A stretch of DNA of 64,000 nucleotides from Brachyhypopomus gauderio (taxonomy: Eukaryota; Chordata; Actinopteri; Gymnotiformes; Hypopomidae). Shown piece by piece: positions 17,605 through 31,283 of the stretch. The translations under genes and the position numbers were made by a program. The notes beneath the pieces are model-generated. The model did no database searches. It worked only from the letters and a program-made list of their open reading frames with translations, and was not told the DNA's origin. The stretch is taken from the NCBI RefSeq assembly GCF_052324685.1, contig NW_027506907.1, positions 541,744 to 605,743 on the forward strand, in the 5' to 3' direction. The first letter of the stretch is position 1; every line of letters starts with the position of its first letter.

Positions 17605-19634
17605 ATGGATATCCGACCGAATCACACCATCTACATCAACAACGTGAATGATAAGATAAAGAAAGAAGGTAACTAGCTATGACCTGAACATTTATTATTT
17701 GTTGTTTAATTAACTTTGCCTAGTCTACTTCTAGCTGTCTAACGTCAGGTAGTTCCTGCTGTAAGCTACATTTAGGTCACTAAAACGAATTGGTTGCATG
17801 AAATTAACGAATTAACAACCAATCTTTTCTCTTTACCTTAGAACTGAAGAGGTCACTGTACGCCCTCTTCTCCCAGTTCGGCCAGATAATCGAAATAGTC
17901 GCCATGAAAACCATGAAAATGAGAGGACAGGCCTTCGTGGTGTTTAAAGAACTGTCCGCGGCTACGAACGCACTGAGACAGCTGCAGGGATTCCCCTTCT
18001 ACAACAAACCCATGGTCGGTCGTCTCCGGCTTTCATTCACGCCTTTGAATAATTAGACACTTTGGAAAGTTGCAGACATGAAGAGGAATACATTGGCTAT
18101 GGTCTCGTCCATTATGGTCTTGGTTAACTTAACGAAGTACAAGACGCATCTTGTTTGAGCTTCACCCATTTCCCCACCTGCCTTCAAAGCAAATCAGAAT
18201 ATAAAAGCATTAGTTTGTAATGATACATTTTGAATGGCCATAAAATAAATTCAGTTTAAATGTTTCTTAGATGTGGCACTTCATCTGGTCTCGTTGCATT
18301 TCATATGGCACTTTCAGGTCCGTGTCTACATGTAATTGTACTCGTTACTCAGAAACGGCAAGTTGAAAACTGGTCAGCACCTTTAGTCTGTGTGGCTGAT
18401 CAAAGTTTTTCAACAAAAGGCTCATGGATGCGCGCACAGTTCAGTTTGGGTGATGACGCTCCTCCTTTTGCTGCTCAGACTGAAGGATCTCTGTGATTTT
18501 ACTGGCCCAGCATGAGATGGTGCTATAAATATGGTGGTTTTTCCGTTTTGTTTGCAGCGAATCCAGTATGCGAAAACGGACTCTGATATCATCTCTAAAG
18601 TGAGGGGCACATACAGCGACAAAGACAAGAAAAAGGAGAAGAAGAAAAAGGCTCAGGAGCAAGCAGCTAACGCTGCCAAGAAACCAGCGGTGTGTTTAGC
18701 GTGTGTGTGGTGCTGGTGGGTGGGGGGGGGGGGTGTTCATGTAATTAATTTCGAAATTCAAATTTGAAAGTCCTCATTAGCATGCTCCTTCATGAATGTT
18801 GTTTATCCTCTGCACATATCATTGTTGTGCTACCATATGAAACCTCGGTTTGGTTGCATCAGATCCAAACTGCACCTGTATTACTTGCTGCGATTGGTTG
18901 ATGTGTGTGTGTGTGTCTTTGGTCTTGCAGGGCACCATCAGCACGCAGCCAGCTCCTCCAGCCACAGTTCAGGTACTGAACAGCGCTGAATTCCACTGAT
19001 TGCCCTGTCTTTCATTAATGATGGAGACCCTGCATTCTGCCGCATAGAAACTCGATCAATGTCGTCTCTCTGTTTTAAGGTTCCTGATAACCCACCCAAC
19101 TACATCCTGTTCCTGACCAACCTGCCCGAGGAGACCAACGAGATGATGCTGTCCATGCTGTTCAACCAGTGAGTCCTCTCTGCCTTAGCAGCACGACGTT
19201 GGGCATGAAAACACAATCTTGCACCTGTGGCCTGACCCACTTTGGTTTCTCCATGAAGTGCTCAGTTTGGGTTCCTGTCATCTGTACCCGTTTGTGGAAC
19301 ACTGTTTCATCATTTCAAAGAAGAAAAAATGATGGCTTATATTTTTAAATGCATATTCTTTCACACTTCCATTGCAGAGACGCTATCTGTCCTACTGTTA
19401 TGGCCATCATTGCAAATCATTGTGATTGATATCATTTCCTGCACCCCTCACGTCTGCTTCCTGCCTCTGTCCAGGTTCCCGGGTTTCAAGGAAGTGCGGC
19501 TGGTGCCCGGCAAGCACGACATCGCCTTCGTGGAGTTTGAGAGCGAGGGCCAAGCTGGGGTGGCCAAGGACGCCCTGCAGGGCTTCCGCATCACGGCCAC
19601 CTGCGCCATGAAGATCACCTACGCCAAGAAGTGA
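17605..19634 (+). CDS. snrpb2: U2 snRNP protein B'' (SNRPB2)
   Basis: Six coding exons: 17605-17668, 17842-18014, 18558-18689, 18931-18972, 19080-19168 and 19475-19634, all GT-AG and in phase. The product is 219 residues (human U2B'' is 225). It binds stem-loop IV of U2 snRNA together with U2A' in the spliceosome. RRM1 covers about residues 7-85, with RNP2 IYINNVND and RNP1 [10 protein letters not shown] lysine-rich linker follows ([14 protein letters not shown]) and then a short Pro/Ala/Thr linker. RRM2 covers about residues 145-219, with ILFLTNLP and HDIAFVEF. The N-terminus [13 protein letters not shown] and [21 protein letters not shown] are those of U2B'', not of U1A (SNRPA), which starts [20 protein letters not shown]. 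Exon 4 is only 42 bp and lies wholly in the linker, so it could be skipped without a frameshift. Confidence 0.96.
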
Positions 19635-19667
<33 letters not shown>

Positions 19668-19895
19668 AAACTCCCCTGTGACGGGAGCATTGTTGGACTG
19701 AGAACACAGCCCTGCTCAAAGGGTTTTCCATTGTCTCCCCCCACCACCTTTTAACTTTGGGTTGGTCCTTTTAAGTTTTTTATTGCACAAGGTGTCATTC
19801 AGATGTTGCCATATTGGTGAACAGAGAGTGGAGGGGGGCAAAGACTGGATGAAAATGAAATGAAATTTGGTTTGTTTTGTATACTGAAATAGCCT

Positions 19896-19901
19896 ATTAA
19901 A
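19896..19901 (+). terminator. snrpb2: snrpb2 poly(A) signal (ATTAAA)
   Basis: ATTAAA, the commonest variant signal, is 262 bp after the stop codon. An (AC)n run starts just after the stop, at 19636-19664. Confidence 0.6.
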
Positions 19902-19949
19902 GGACTTTTCTAAGATTCTGACACCTGGCATCCTATCTTGATGAAGAAT

Positions 19950-22900
19950 GGAAATATTTGTGTAAAATATTTGTGAAGACCACTTGTAAAATGAGCTACT
20001 GGAGAATGCATTTCTGGACTGTGTTTCTAGAGAGCTGTTGCCAGATAACGGGTGTTATGTCTATAGGTGGTTTTACTGCAACTTCATCTGGAATGTCGAG
20101 ATTATTGTTTTGATGTCACGTTTTTGCCATCGGAACAGTTATACTGGGGAAGTGGAGTTCAAGGCCGAGCTGTAACTATCTCTGCAACACAACCTGCGAA
20201 CCATCATGAATTTTGGAACTCCGTGACAGGTCAATCAATAGGCCGTGTTCAGTATTCTGTGCTGGTGTAATACTCTATCGACTTGATGCTCTGTAAAAGG
20301 ACAGTTGCATGATTCAGACACACAATTCAGCATTTTAAATAATTTATGTCTCCATTGCCAGATTCAGTTTAAATGCAATTAAAGATGTGCATGATCTGAT
20401 GTTAGTATTTCAACATAAAATCAACAAGAAGAAAATATCTGCTTGTGTTATTCAGGTAGGCTATTGGCTGTGTGCGTCTTTAGACCTGTAGACACTACGT
20501 AGTGCGAACGTTGACGTTCATTGTTGCAGCTCAGCGTGCAGCTTACTGGGGAGAGACGTTGGGCTATAAAATAATATTGTAAAAAATGGGTTTATCCTTC
20601 ATTTGTACTTGCGTCTGTAAACGCTGGAGAAAGCGTCTGTATCCAGTACACAGGTTTATGGCTTGGAGATCAATCTTTTCACACCTGCGCATTCTACAAA
20701 CCTGTCTTCGTTTAAAATGATTGATCATACCCGTCTTCAGATCAAGGTACAGATCAAGGTTGCTGTCCTAAGTTGCAGATTCTAACCTCCTTAAAACGTC
20801 TGTGTTCATTATTCCTCATTAGCCTTGGACTAAGCAGTCTGTCTAGAACATGGACTCATTGTTTTGTAAAGGTGGGGTGCAAATGGCCAACGATTATACA
20901 GTGAATATATTGCAGTTGATGGTCTGAATGGGGAGGGATAGGGGTTAGAAGGCTGTGATCTTTATGAAAGGGCTTCCTCGTGTCTGGTTTTGGTTTTAGG
21001 AGCGCCCAGATGCTCTACAGTGCGTTTGTGATGAGTCCTTGTCCTGACGAAACGGCTCGAGAGCCAGCTGTTGTCCTTTTAAAAAGAAATAACTGATGTC
21101 GCGAGGTCGTGCATGTGCACACGTGTCTGCAAGAGTGAAGAGAAGAGAATAAGTATGTGCGCTTATGTGCGTGCGCAAGTCTGATTATGAGAGCAGGAGA
21201 AAGATCTGAATGTCGTCATATATCCCGTTTTCTGTTAGGCTCTTGGTCAGTCATTCCGTGACAATGATCAGGCGATACTTAACACGCTCTCTTAATCCTC
21301 CATTTTAATTCAATCCACATGCAACTTTTAGAACCCACGTGACTTACATGTCAAGGATGGAATCAATTAATTTTCTTGCAAGAGGGAGGGAAAATTCAGT
21401 AATATATACAGAACAAATCGTCTTCTTTGTGCAATCACCATAAGAGATTTCATATTCGATTCATCAACTACTTTGGCCTAAATGAAGCTGCATGAATAAT
21501 GTGGGTTTTTTTCCTCGGGGCTAGACGTCTCTTTTCAGTATACTAGTGTGATAGGCTTATTGTAAATCTTCAGTAGTTATATGAATTACATTTTTTATTT
21601 CCCCCGAGGTCGAAGACAGGTTTATGAGTAATGATAGGCTACATATATCGTCTGGACCTCAGTTTTAGTGTCATGTATTTTGTAATTTTAGGAGATTACT
21701 GAACAAAAATGGAAACAATGCAATTATATCAGACGGGATTAATTTTGTGATTTACTTTAAATCATTTAATTTTATTTTAATTCAACTTTAAATTAAAATC
21801 AATCACGTGTGACAACAGTGAAAATAAAGTGTCTCGGTTTGGGAAAAGCAGGGGTAGAAAAGAAAAAGTCAATACCGGCGTGTGGTAATCTAACACCACA
21901 CACCAACACCACACGCGCGCGCTCACGGAGCTGTGCAGTTGATTTGAAGAGCGGAGCGATGATCAGCTGTGGAACGAGAGAGGAGCACGCGAGACTGATG
22001 AAGACGAGAAGAGATGGAGGGATGGAAGGAGGTCACAGAGTAAGAGAATGGGCGTCTGGGCGCGCCCTTCGAAAAAGGTCGTTTTGTTTTTTAAACATTT
22101 CTTCGCCCTAAGTTGCATTTTAAGCTAACAGTAAATTCTCTTTTGTAATCCCTGTTTACGTCCCCGTGTAATGTAGCCTATATCTTCTGACACCTAGATG
22201 TTGGCTTAATGTCTGAACATGCGAAAAATTTGCATAACTGTGTAGTCTTTAAGTTTAGTATATCATTCACGCCTCATCACATCACACATATACCCAACGA
22301 GTCGGGTATCTTTAAACGACGGCATAGAGATCTTTCATATACGTTATGTTAATGATTATCACAATAGGTTATAACTTGAATGTCATGAAGTCTTCAGTAC
22401 TAGAACCCTTGTTGGGTGTACAGTGAGCAAAAGTATTCTTAATAAAGTTCTGCTTAAAAAAACTAAACTTGTAAAGTTAATGCCGTATGCAAGATCTCTT
22501 CATAAGAATCATACCCAGATAATTTGCCCTCGGAACATTCTATATCACCGCTGTGCGCTCGCGAGGGTTCGGTGGAGATAAAAGGTGAGAGATGCGCGCG
22601 CCCCGACGCATTCAAAGCGATGGCGGTGCGTTTGTGTGCGCGCCTGTGTGTTGAGGGGTGTGTGTGTGTCTTACCCTGTTCGGGAAGGCAGGGATTCAAC
22701 ACCGTGATGTGTTGTGTACGGTTTGCATAGAAGGTTGCTTCAATGTACTTCTGCGGATTGAACAACTTCTAATAACTGCTAAGATCTAATAAAATAAGAC
22801 GAAACTGAATCACATCGAAACGTCGGTAAGAAATGAATATGTGTCCATTGCTTAAGACGCTCAATGGGTGTTTTTTTCTGACATTTACTTTATTTCTCTG

Positions 22901-24230
22901 TCAGTTTTGTGTATGCCTGTCTGGATAACCATGTTTTGGGGAACAGTGAATAAACAGTGGATTAGAGATATTTTTTTATTTGCTAACATGATCATTGGAG
23001 ATAATGAAAGCTTAATGTTATTTTTGTGCACTACAGTTTATTTTTAAACAGGTACATTTGCAATTATTGTGCGCTAATCGCACCAGCCGAAGATGTATTT
23101 CATTCAAAACCTCAGTTAAAATATCATAATGTTGCGGGCGAATCAACGCGACCAAAGCTTGAAATGTATATGCATTATTAACGATTTCTTGACTAATAAG
23201 CCTTCTGACAGAATGCTGTTGTACTGGGGAGTGATGCAATTTCTTAACCTTTCGAATTAGTGCATGTTCAAACTATCAAAACAAGGATAAATTATGTGAC
23301 CGATCTAACCTCATCACGTCTGAATGACAAATTTACATGCAATAAACAAAAAAGTATAACTAATCGGTCCACAAAAATTATACAATTGTAATAATGCTGG
23401 GATAAGAACAATATTGTTTTCTCTTCAATATTGTTGACACAAGACAAAGAATGTTCTATTCATTCTACGGTTTTTAAAGAGAAAGTTTAAAGAGTCAGAA
23501 ACAGCTGTTGTAGTTGAAATCTCTTCAATGACATGTCAAATGTACAAAATGAAGACCTAGTGTGGAATCACTATAACCTAACTGAACGAAACGTCGTTAC
23601 CCAGAAGCTGCACCTGTAGAGAGGACTTCGGTACAGTATTAAAAACTCCGTTGGTACGTGGATCCTCGGGTTGTTCATTACTCTACTTTGCATTACCTGT
23701 CAGTAAACGAGCCACCTACAATAGCTATACAAAGTGCGCTATAAACGGATAATACAATAGTTAATACTATTGTAATAACTGCTGACGGAATTTCGATTTA
23801 AAGTTACATTAAAATTGAGTTCAACAGAAAACATTGAAGAATAATGTAAAAATAATATAAAATGAAACTGAGAGACTTTCTGTCATTTAAAGAAATCTAC
23901 AATTTAGAAGTAAAATAATTTTAAATATTTTTTTAAATATTAAATAATCAATTCATTAAAGTTTAATCAATTCAGAATTATATAAATTGACAATCAAAGC
24001 CAGTACGTGTTCAGATCTAAAATGCACTTATTTTGACTGCACTGTTAATCTTCCATGCTCATGTGCCACAAGAAGTGTTTCTTTATTTGTACATTTAGTA
24101 AGTTGCTTATGGACATGAAAACATAGAGTGTTTAAAATATAAATTTGTGCTGCACCTCTCTCAAGGTAAATCACTTGCTGATTGCCCCTTCATGAACTTA
24201 TGGTATATGAAATAATTTATTTCTTTTGCA
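19950..24230. other. Intergenic and prokr1 upstream region
   Basis: About 4.3 kb with no recognised exon. Open frames at 21809-22111 and 22463-22765 are GC-rich islands without family resemblance. The CpG-rich patches near 21900-22080 and 22550-22680 could contain an untranslated first exon and promoter of prokr1, since its coding exon begins with a splice acceptor at 24230-24232. From 23300 to 24230 the DNA is strongly AT-rich. Confidence 0.45.
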
Positions 24231-24314
24231 GGTATCAAGGAAAGTGTAGATGACGGAGAGACTGGAAACAGTAGCTGATGTATCTGGAACCCAAGAGAAC
24301 CAAGAGGAACAAGT

Positions 24315-26522
24315 ATGGGGGAGATGAACGGCAGTACCTGGGGAGGAACGCTGGCTGAAGGTCTCTCAGCGAGGCCCCCCGACATCTTGCTGGCCAACTC
24401 CGACGTCCCTTTGGATTATGACGTTTCTCCGGATGACATCCCGGACACGACCCGGGACAGGGCCTTCTTCGTAGCTACGATCGTCATCGGCGTGGTGCTG
24501 GTCTGCATCATGCTCGTGTGCGGAATCGGGAACTGCCTCTTCATCGCCACGCTGGCACGCCACAAAAAGCTTCGCAGCATCACCAACCTGCTCATCGCTA
24601 ACTTAGCGGTGTCGGACTTCCTGGTGGCTGTGGTGTGCTGCCCATTCTTGGTGGACTACTACGTGGTGAAGCAGCTGTCCTGGGACCATGGGATTGTCCT
24701 GTGTGTCTCCATCAACTACCTAAGGACAGTGTCTCTCTATGTGTCCACCAATGCCCTGCTTGCCATTGCTGTGGACAGGTGAGACCAGTTGTGTTTGTAG
24801 GCAAGCCAACCTGTATTTTGCCTATGAAGAAGGCCTTTCACAAGTTGTCCCTTATGTGTGTTATGTGTGTTTATTAATTTGTTTACATACATACGCATAC
24901 AGGTACATCAGGTTGTTATTTATAGTTGCACTTCTATCTTAAAGGAAATTTTTTCTGTCATGAAATGAAACACAACATATTTGTGCCATCGTTTGGCTGA
25001 AGTGCGCGATAAACGTAGTGAGATCATCACCATGTAGAGGCAGATTCTTCAAACATCTCCTTAAGCAAATGTTCCTTATCGTAAAAGGTCCCTCATGTTC
25101 AGTGGTTATAAATTTAATGCTCAGTGCAATCTTGACATATCTTGGTGATGTAAATGCTTACCCAATCGCTTTTCCAGAACTCCATGACACATTATGAAGT
25201 GTTGCAAGTCAAAAATTTATAGATTTTGTTTAAAGGGGCTTAAAGCTGACAGATCTGTCCCTCAAGGGATTTTTTCATAATAACATCCAAAGGCACAAGG
25301 TATGGGGTTTTCCCTGTACAAGGCACACAGATATAATAAATCCCTTCTGACATTCTGGTGATTGATACATATTCAATTGAAATCTATTTGACAAGATGAG
25401 CATTTTTAACAGTAAAGTCCATATTATTTAATTTAATTCATGAATAGAGAACGCCTAAAAATGGCTTGTGTACACAATGCATGTGTCCTCAGATAAGACA
25501 AAAGTTGTATTTGATAGCACTCATGGTTCTTAATTCCCCCACCCTTTCTCAGTGTCTCTCTTGTAGTGTGAATGGTTATAATGTTGGTTTTCTGAGCAGC
25601 AATTCCAAGAAAAACAACTGTAAGTTTCCCTTCCACTCTGATAACAAAAGCCAGACAGTAAAACTGGCCAAATCCATTAGACCACTGACATATCATCTGC
25701 TTTATGGTGTCTGTGCCTCTTCCAACTGTTACAGTCTTTTGGTCTCATTCACCTAGTCTCCGTGTGTGTGTGTTTGCTAGGTACATGGCCATCGTGCACC
25801 CTCTGAAACCTCGAATGAAGCACAACACTGCCTATTGGCTCATATTTGGCGTCTGGATCGTCCCCGTGTTGATCTCCGTTCCCTCGGCCTACTTCGCCAC
25901 AGAGCACGAGTACCCTGCCGGCGCCGCCGTGTCCTCCCACCGCAACAAGATCTTCTGCGCGCAGATCTGGTCGGCAGAGCAGCGGCTGCTCTATCGCTCC
26001 TACTTCCTGTTTGTTCTGCTCGGGGAGTTCCTGGGACCTGTGGCGGTCATGGCGACGTGCTACGCGTGCATCTCGCGCGAGCTGTGGTTCAAGGGCGTGC
26101 CGGGCTTCCCGAGCGCACAGGCGGCGAGACGGCTGCGGCGTCGGCGGCGGACGGTGCTGGCGCTGGTGGCGGCGTTGGCGGCGTACGTGCTGTGCTGGGC
26201 GCCGTACTACGGGTTCGCCCTGCTGCGCGACTTCTACCCGGCGCTCATCACGCGCCAGCGGCACTCACTGGTCGCCTTCTACGTAGTGGAGTGTGTGGCC
26301 ATGAGCAACGGGGTCATAAACACCCTCTGCTTCGTGGGGGCGAAGAGCGGCGTGGCCAAGTGCCTCCGGTGGGCGGGGCTCGGTAGGGGGCGCCGTGTCC
26401 CCAGGGCGGCGGCGGAGGTGCCTGTCTGTGCCGCTACAGCCGGGATGGTGGCGGGGGAGGGAGATGTCAGGAGTTCCTCACTCAGAGCGACGGAAGAACT
26501 GGAGTGTACTCGGATACGATGA
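24315..26522 (+). CDS. prokr1: Prokineticin receptor 1-type GPCR
   Basis: Two coding exons, 24315-24778 and 25781-26522, give 401 residues (human PROKR1 393). The gene encodes a class A seven-helix receptor, in other animals Gq-coupled and activated by prokineticins. The N-terminus has an NGS glycosylation site at N5 and an acidic patch. Diagnostic blocks are MLVCGIGN and [20 protein letters not shown], then [13 protein letters not shown] and [34 protein letters not shown] (residues about 123-166), IPSAYFATE-like, [24 protein letters not shown] and [16 protein letters not shown]. The end [10 protein letters not shown] matches the TEEVDCIRLK tail of mammals. The single coding intron splits the arginine codon of DRY, the known prokineticin-receptor position. 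Exon 2 is very GC-rich at third positions from 26090 to 26400. PROKR1 and PROKR2 are close paralogues; I chose prokr1 because aplf and fbxo48 follow, as in human 2p13. The ATG at 24315 could be replaced by the in-frame ATG at 24324. Confidence 0.93.
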
Positions 26523-28400
26523 AGTGGAAGACGGGAGAATGAGGAAGAATGAAACCCAGGCAGCGTTCCCGGAGTTCGCATTTACATTAAGACCAGGGAA
26601 GTCTTTTACTCTACCAAAGGGACAATTTTGGAAAGGTTATCCAATCAGATTTGTGGCATGCCGGGTTAAACCCATGAAAAACTCAATTACATCCTCATCT
26701 AGGATCTGATGTAATCCAGAAGCCATAATCTGATGGAATGACTTGAGAAGCAGGATGGGGGGGAGTAAGAAGAAAGGAATCTTTACAGAGTCTGGCATTC
26801 ACTTAAGAGGAAACATTATAGTGGATACATTTCCTCAAAACAATTGTATTAGCCCTAACCATGTGAATTAGCCCTAACCACGTGTATTAGCTCTAACCAC
26901 GTGAAGCAGGTCTGTTGAGGAAGTCAGATCAGTTTCACTGAATGCACAAATTTAAATGACATACCTCATTGACTAAAGTAAACACATCTGTCATTTTATT
27001 TTGTTATCTGGCTCTTTTTTGTTCTCATCCTCTTTTCTATGCTGTTGTATCTCGGCCCTCTGTAAGCGCAGGCAGACATCTCTGATGAACTCTGCGCGAC
27101 TAGCATCACTGCTAATGTTACGGTGATATTCAGAGTTGAGGCCTAAACCGTCTGCTTCTGCGTTACGACATCGCGTGGCACAGCAGTAACCAACGACGGT
27201 TTATATAATTCTGAATTGATTAAACTTTAACGTGCGACCTCCAGGAGATCTCCAGGACCGAGCTGGGAGCAACTTGGATGTGCTCTGGATGTGTCTCTTG
27301 AAACCTGCGAGTTTTACAACGTCCTTACTTACATAAACCCACTATAATATAATGCTTCCATTTTCTGTAATTTCGTATGTTTCAATGATGATCTGTTGTG
27401 TTGTGTGACAGTGTTTCTTTCTATTCTTAACAGGTATTATACATCTTTATATGTTTTCCCTCCTGGTTCCAGCTCTCATTAAATAAAACCATGATCATTG
27501 CACCACTCTAATTACAAATGATTCAGGAGAATTAGACCAATTAGATTCTGCAGAACCAGACTCATGCTCAAGTGTCTGTGCATCTGTCGCCTCCCGTCCT
27601 TTCAATCCTCTGAGCCTCCCGGTCATTTTGCACAGTCTAGATTTATTGGCCGTTTGCAAAGGAATCAGCAACCCCCCCCCCCCCCCGAGATTGTGTGCAG
27701 CAAGATCTGAATCACTCTTGAAAAACATGTGCCCATCTGAAGTTACACAAGCGCCGTGTGATCTGGATTCTAATTCATACACTCTTCGTTAGGTTTGCTG
27801 TGGTTGCTGTTGTTTCGTTGTTTTTGCAGGCATTCCAGGGGTTGCTGGGGACACGATGTGAAAGGCCGATATCACACTGGCTGCTCTGTAGCGGGGTGGA
27901 TGAGTTTTGACAGTGGGTGGGTGCTCTGGGCTTTCACTGTTTGTATTGATTCATCTGTCTCAGCACACCCACTGCATTTAAATCCTCCATTCTCTGCAGA
28001 GTATGGGGTGAAATGAAAGTAATTGAATTCTGGGATTGAAGACTGTACACCTATTCTGACTACTTTAAACACTCACTCATTGTCTGGAGTGATTTATGAT
28101 ACAAGAGAGAGATTTTCAACATTCTTCTAATGGAGCAAAACCAGACTGTTTGCATTCAGCTAATTAACATTGTTTCTGAAAGTATAACCTATATAAAAAT
28201 GTAAATTATTTGAATACTACAGCAGTTCCTTTACTTAAAGTTTCACTCTGAAGACGTAATCCAGATGGACGCTTTCACTAGCAACCCACAAGATAACCAG
28301 TAAATTAGTGCAAATGATGACAAACGGTGAAGCATGTGACTGAATTTAAAGGTGTTACAACAAAATGGCTCCAGTTATCCTGCACACTTTCACCAAGAGT
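26523..28400. other. prokr1 3' flank, nothing coding recognised
   Basis: It holds a 19-bp triplicate at 26846-26905 (TRWATTAGCYCTAACCAYG units) and a C-run near 27671-27686. ATTAAATAAAA at 27477-27487 may be a late prokr1 poly(A) signal. I see no splice-supported exons. Confidence 0.45.
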
Positions 28401-28401
28401 C

Positions 28402-29689
28402 TCACTCATTCTCAACACACTTCTGTTTCAAGGCCATGAATCTTTCTAAGCACTTGTAGGGGATCAAAATCTTGCCTTGAGGGGTACATGTGTCCACCAT
28501 GAACAGCTGAAAGACCAATACAATTCATGTCTTCCTCTTTATTGAAAGCCTACAAGGACTTAAAACAAAACAGACATTGTAGAAAGGCATTTTTTGCATT
28601 CGCTTTTAGTCTCGTACATCCCTGAACATGAACCTAAGTCATTTCCATGGAGACGGGGGGGTAGAAGAGAGATAACATCAATAGGGAATAATCATCCACC
28701 TATTCAATCCAGAGTGAAAAGCTCCCACCTGCATTTACAGAGTAATAACAGTCAAGTTGGCAGGCAAACTGATGTTTGCATTGCTGTAAGTAATATTAAA
28801 CCTAGACTAAGAGTGCCAGACTTCACAGCAGCAATAACCCAGAGAGAGACAACCATGTACGTGGATCTTGATAAATGGGCTCTCTATAAAGGTTTACACT
28901 TGGACCACACCTGGAGTTAATGTCATTAGCAACAAAACATTGTTCGGGTCAAATTGCTGTGTTCTCAGAATATTAACAAGGGGAATATATGAATCAATGA
29001 TCAAACCTACCGTCTCCAGACAAAATGCTTAGACACGTCTTGATTCTCTGAAACCATTTCAGTCCAACAGAACAGAATTTCGATCACGTCTAACATGTTG
29101 CGACAACATTAGTGTTAATTACCTGCAGCTACATCAATATTAGAAGATCTATCATCACAACAGGGCCCGACTGCTGAAACTCTGTGAAGCGTATTCCAGT
29201 GCAAATAATTAAACAGATCATTGTATTTTTAAAGGTTTAAAAGGTTATAGATTTAATTTCCAACTTACTAAAATCACGCTCATTACTTCTCCTAAAAATC
29301 GGGCAAAACTCATCATGCAGCACTAAGGATTTAGGTTTACTAAAAGATCATGTGAAAACATAAAAAAAAAAAAAAATCTGAAAGACATACTATAAAACTC
29401 AGTAAATCAAGTCACACGGGCACACTTAAACCTGGTCTAGCTCTGGATCCATCTGTCTGTCCTTTGGAGACTCTTACAGCCTGCAGCTCTTCAAAGCTGT
29501 CAATAATGGCTCTAACAGGCTGAAATGAACGCTTAGAAAACATACAAAATCAGAACTCACAGACACATCTGCTGAATCCATTTGAAAGTTTTCCCTGGCC
29601 CAGCTGTCCATGCTATACAGACTGAGTCCCTGCAGATAAAAAGCCCAATAGTCCATCCAGACGGTATCAGGTATCATGGTTAAAAAGAT
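28402..29689 (-). CDS. Unrecognised gene fragment: several exon-like segments
   Basis: I do not recognise this gene. Segments with proper splice borders read like real protein: 29689-29561 (43 codons, donor GTGAGT, including MIPDTVWMDYWAFYLQG and SMDSWARENFQMDSADVS) joins in phase 0 to 29519-29478 (PVRAIIDSFEELQA, donor GTAAGA). A further candidate is 29047-29011 (RIKTCLSILSGD, donor GTAGGT). The likely terminal exon is 28506-28402 (LFMVDTCTPQGKILIPYK, then ending KQKCVENE and a stop), after a good pyrimidine-CAG acceptor. The phase between the last two does not match, so an exon is missing or one is wrong. A possible upstream part lies near 29860-29765 (ESSRVLEKLLVLDKEERVQV). No family motif is visible. 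It lies between the convergent prokr1 and aplf. It could be a small unannotated gene or a decayed one. Confidence 0.35.
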
Positions 29690-30289
29690 CTGCCAGCAAC
29701 CAATAACCAAACCAAAAATGAATAAAGTGTATTAGGGTTCACAGAAAAAAGGGCATTTCTAAACAACCTCCAGTCACTGTTGTTGGAAACCTGGACCCTC
29801 TCCTCTTTATCCAGTACAAGCAGCTTTTCCAACACCCTGGAGCTCTCACATCGAACATCTCAGAACGCCGATGTCAGTTCACTGGGTGCATGTAGGAGTT
29901 AGAACGCCTGGTCAGAGATTTTTGAGATATTACATTGTTATCGGGCAGCTGTGCCCAACCTGCTATTAAAGATCTGCCCCTCGGAGAGCAATATCTATTC
30001 TACCATACCTGATCCAGCTAGATCAAGTTTGTCTGGGCATTTTATAGTTTATGTGCTAAACTGGCCTGAAACTAGTCCCTGCTGGCCAGTAGATCACCAG
30101 TCATCCGATCACTTAAATCCGGAATAAGATTAAGTGGATTCAACTGGGCAACCAATTAATCAATCAGGTAAACCAGGAACAGGAATGGAGATAAATTCCA
30201 CTCAGGAGCAGATGACCAGTTGATTGATCTGGGAGTGGGGTTGGAGTTTCACGCTGCAGAGGAGCAGGGCTGGAGAACCTGGACTCATG

Positions 30290-31217
30290 TCACTTCCTCT
30301 TCCTCCTCAGAAAGGCTTTGGCCTCCTTCTGCAGCTGTTTAACATCCTCCTTCCCACCGTCATCGGACTCGGGCACGTAGTCGGAGCCTTCGTCCGCCTC
30401 CTCTTCCTCGCTTTCGTCATTAATGAAGCTGTCCTCGTATTGGTCTTCATCATCATCGTCTTCAGCGCTACCTGGCACCGACATTTTCGCTGCAATTCAT
30501 GAGGGGGGAAAATTTATACAATAAGCATTATTGTGAATGACTAACATCATATCAGAGAAACACTGGAAGATTTGATTAATAGAAGTACTGGAGTACTACA
30601 AGCATGGACGTAGTTTTGATTTCATAAGTGGGGGGGACACAACCTGGGGTGGCGAACTGTTGAGCGGGGGCTGGGGGGGGGGGGGGGGGGGGGGGGGGGG
30701 ATTGAATGAAAATTGTTGAGCGCTGTGAACAAAAATTGTTGAGCGGGGGGGGGGAGCTCGGAGCTGCATGATCCTAGTGCTAGATTTGTCGCTATTTGGA
30801 TATTGTTTTTTTAACCGTTTAAAAAGTGGGGGGGTCATGACTTCGTCGCTACTTAAATATTTGGTTTTAACTGTAAAAACTGGGGGGGGACCAAAACCGG
30901 CTTTTGAAAAAGTGGGGGGGACATGTCCCCCCCGTCCCCCCCCAAAACTACGTCCGTGACTACAAGTACTGTTTAATAGAAGCACTGAAGTTCAAGTACT
31001 GATTAATAGAAGTACAACTACTGATCAATAGAACTTTATTGACATGAGTGTGACAGTCCAAACATAAATGCTAATGTAGCTAATTAAACATAGAATCATA
31101 TAGCATTATGCTAACAGGGACTGTCAATTCACAAACATTAAGTCGATTCACTAACCCTAGTGAGACATTACATTAGTGAGTGAGTCAGAGAATGAGAGGA
31201 GAGAAAATGAGAAAGCA

Positions 31218-31283
<66 letters not shown>

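Noticed and set aside
17605-19634. snrpa (U1A) instead of snrpb2
   Set aside because: The N-terminus [25 protein letters not shown] and the short linker are those of U2B''; U1A has a different start and a longer proline-rich linker.
25749-26386. Long ORFs antisense to and out of frame with prokr1 exon 2
   Set aside because: They are shadows caused by the high GC of the real exon.
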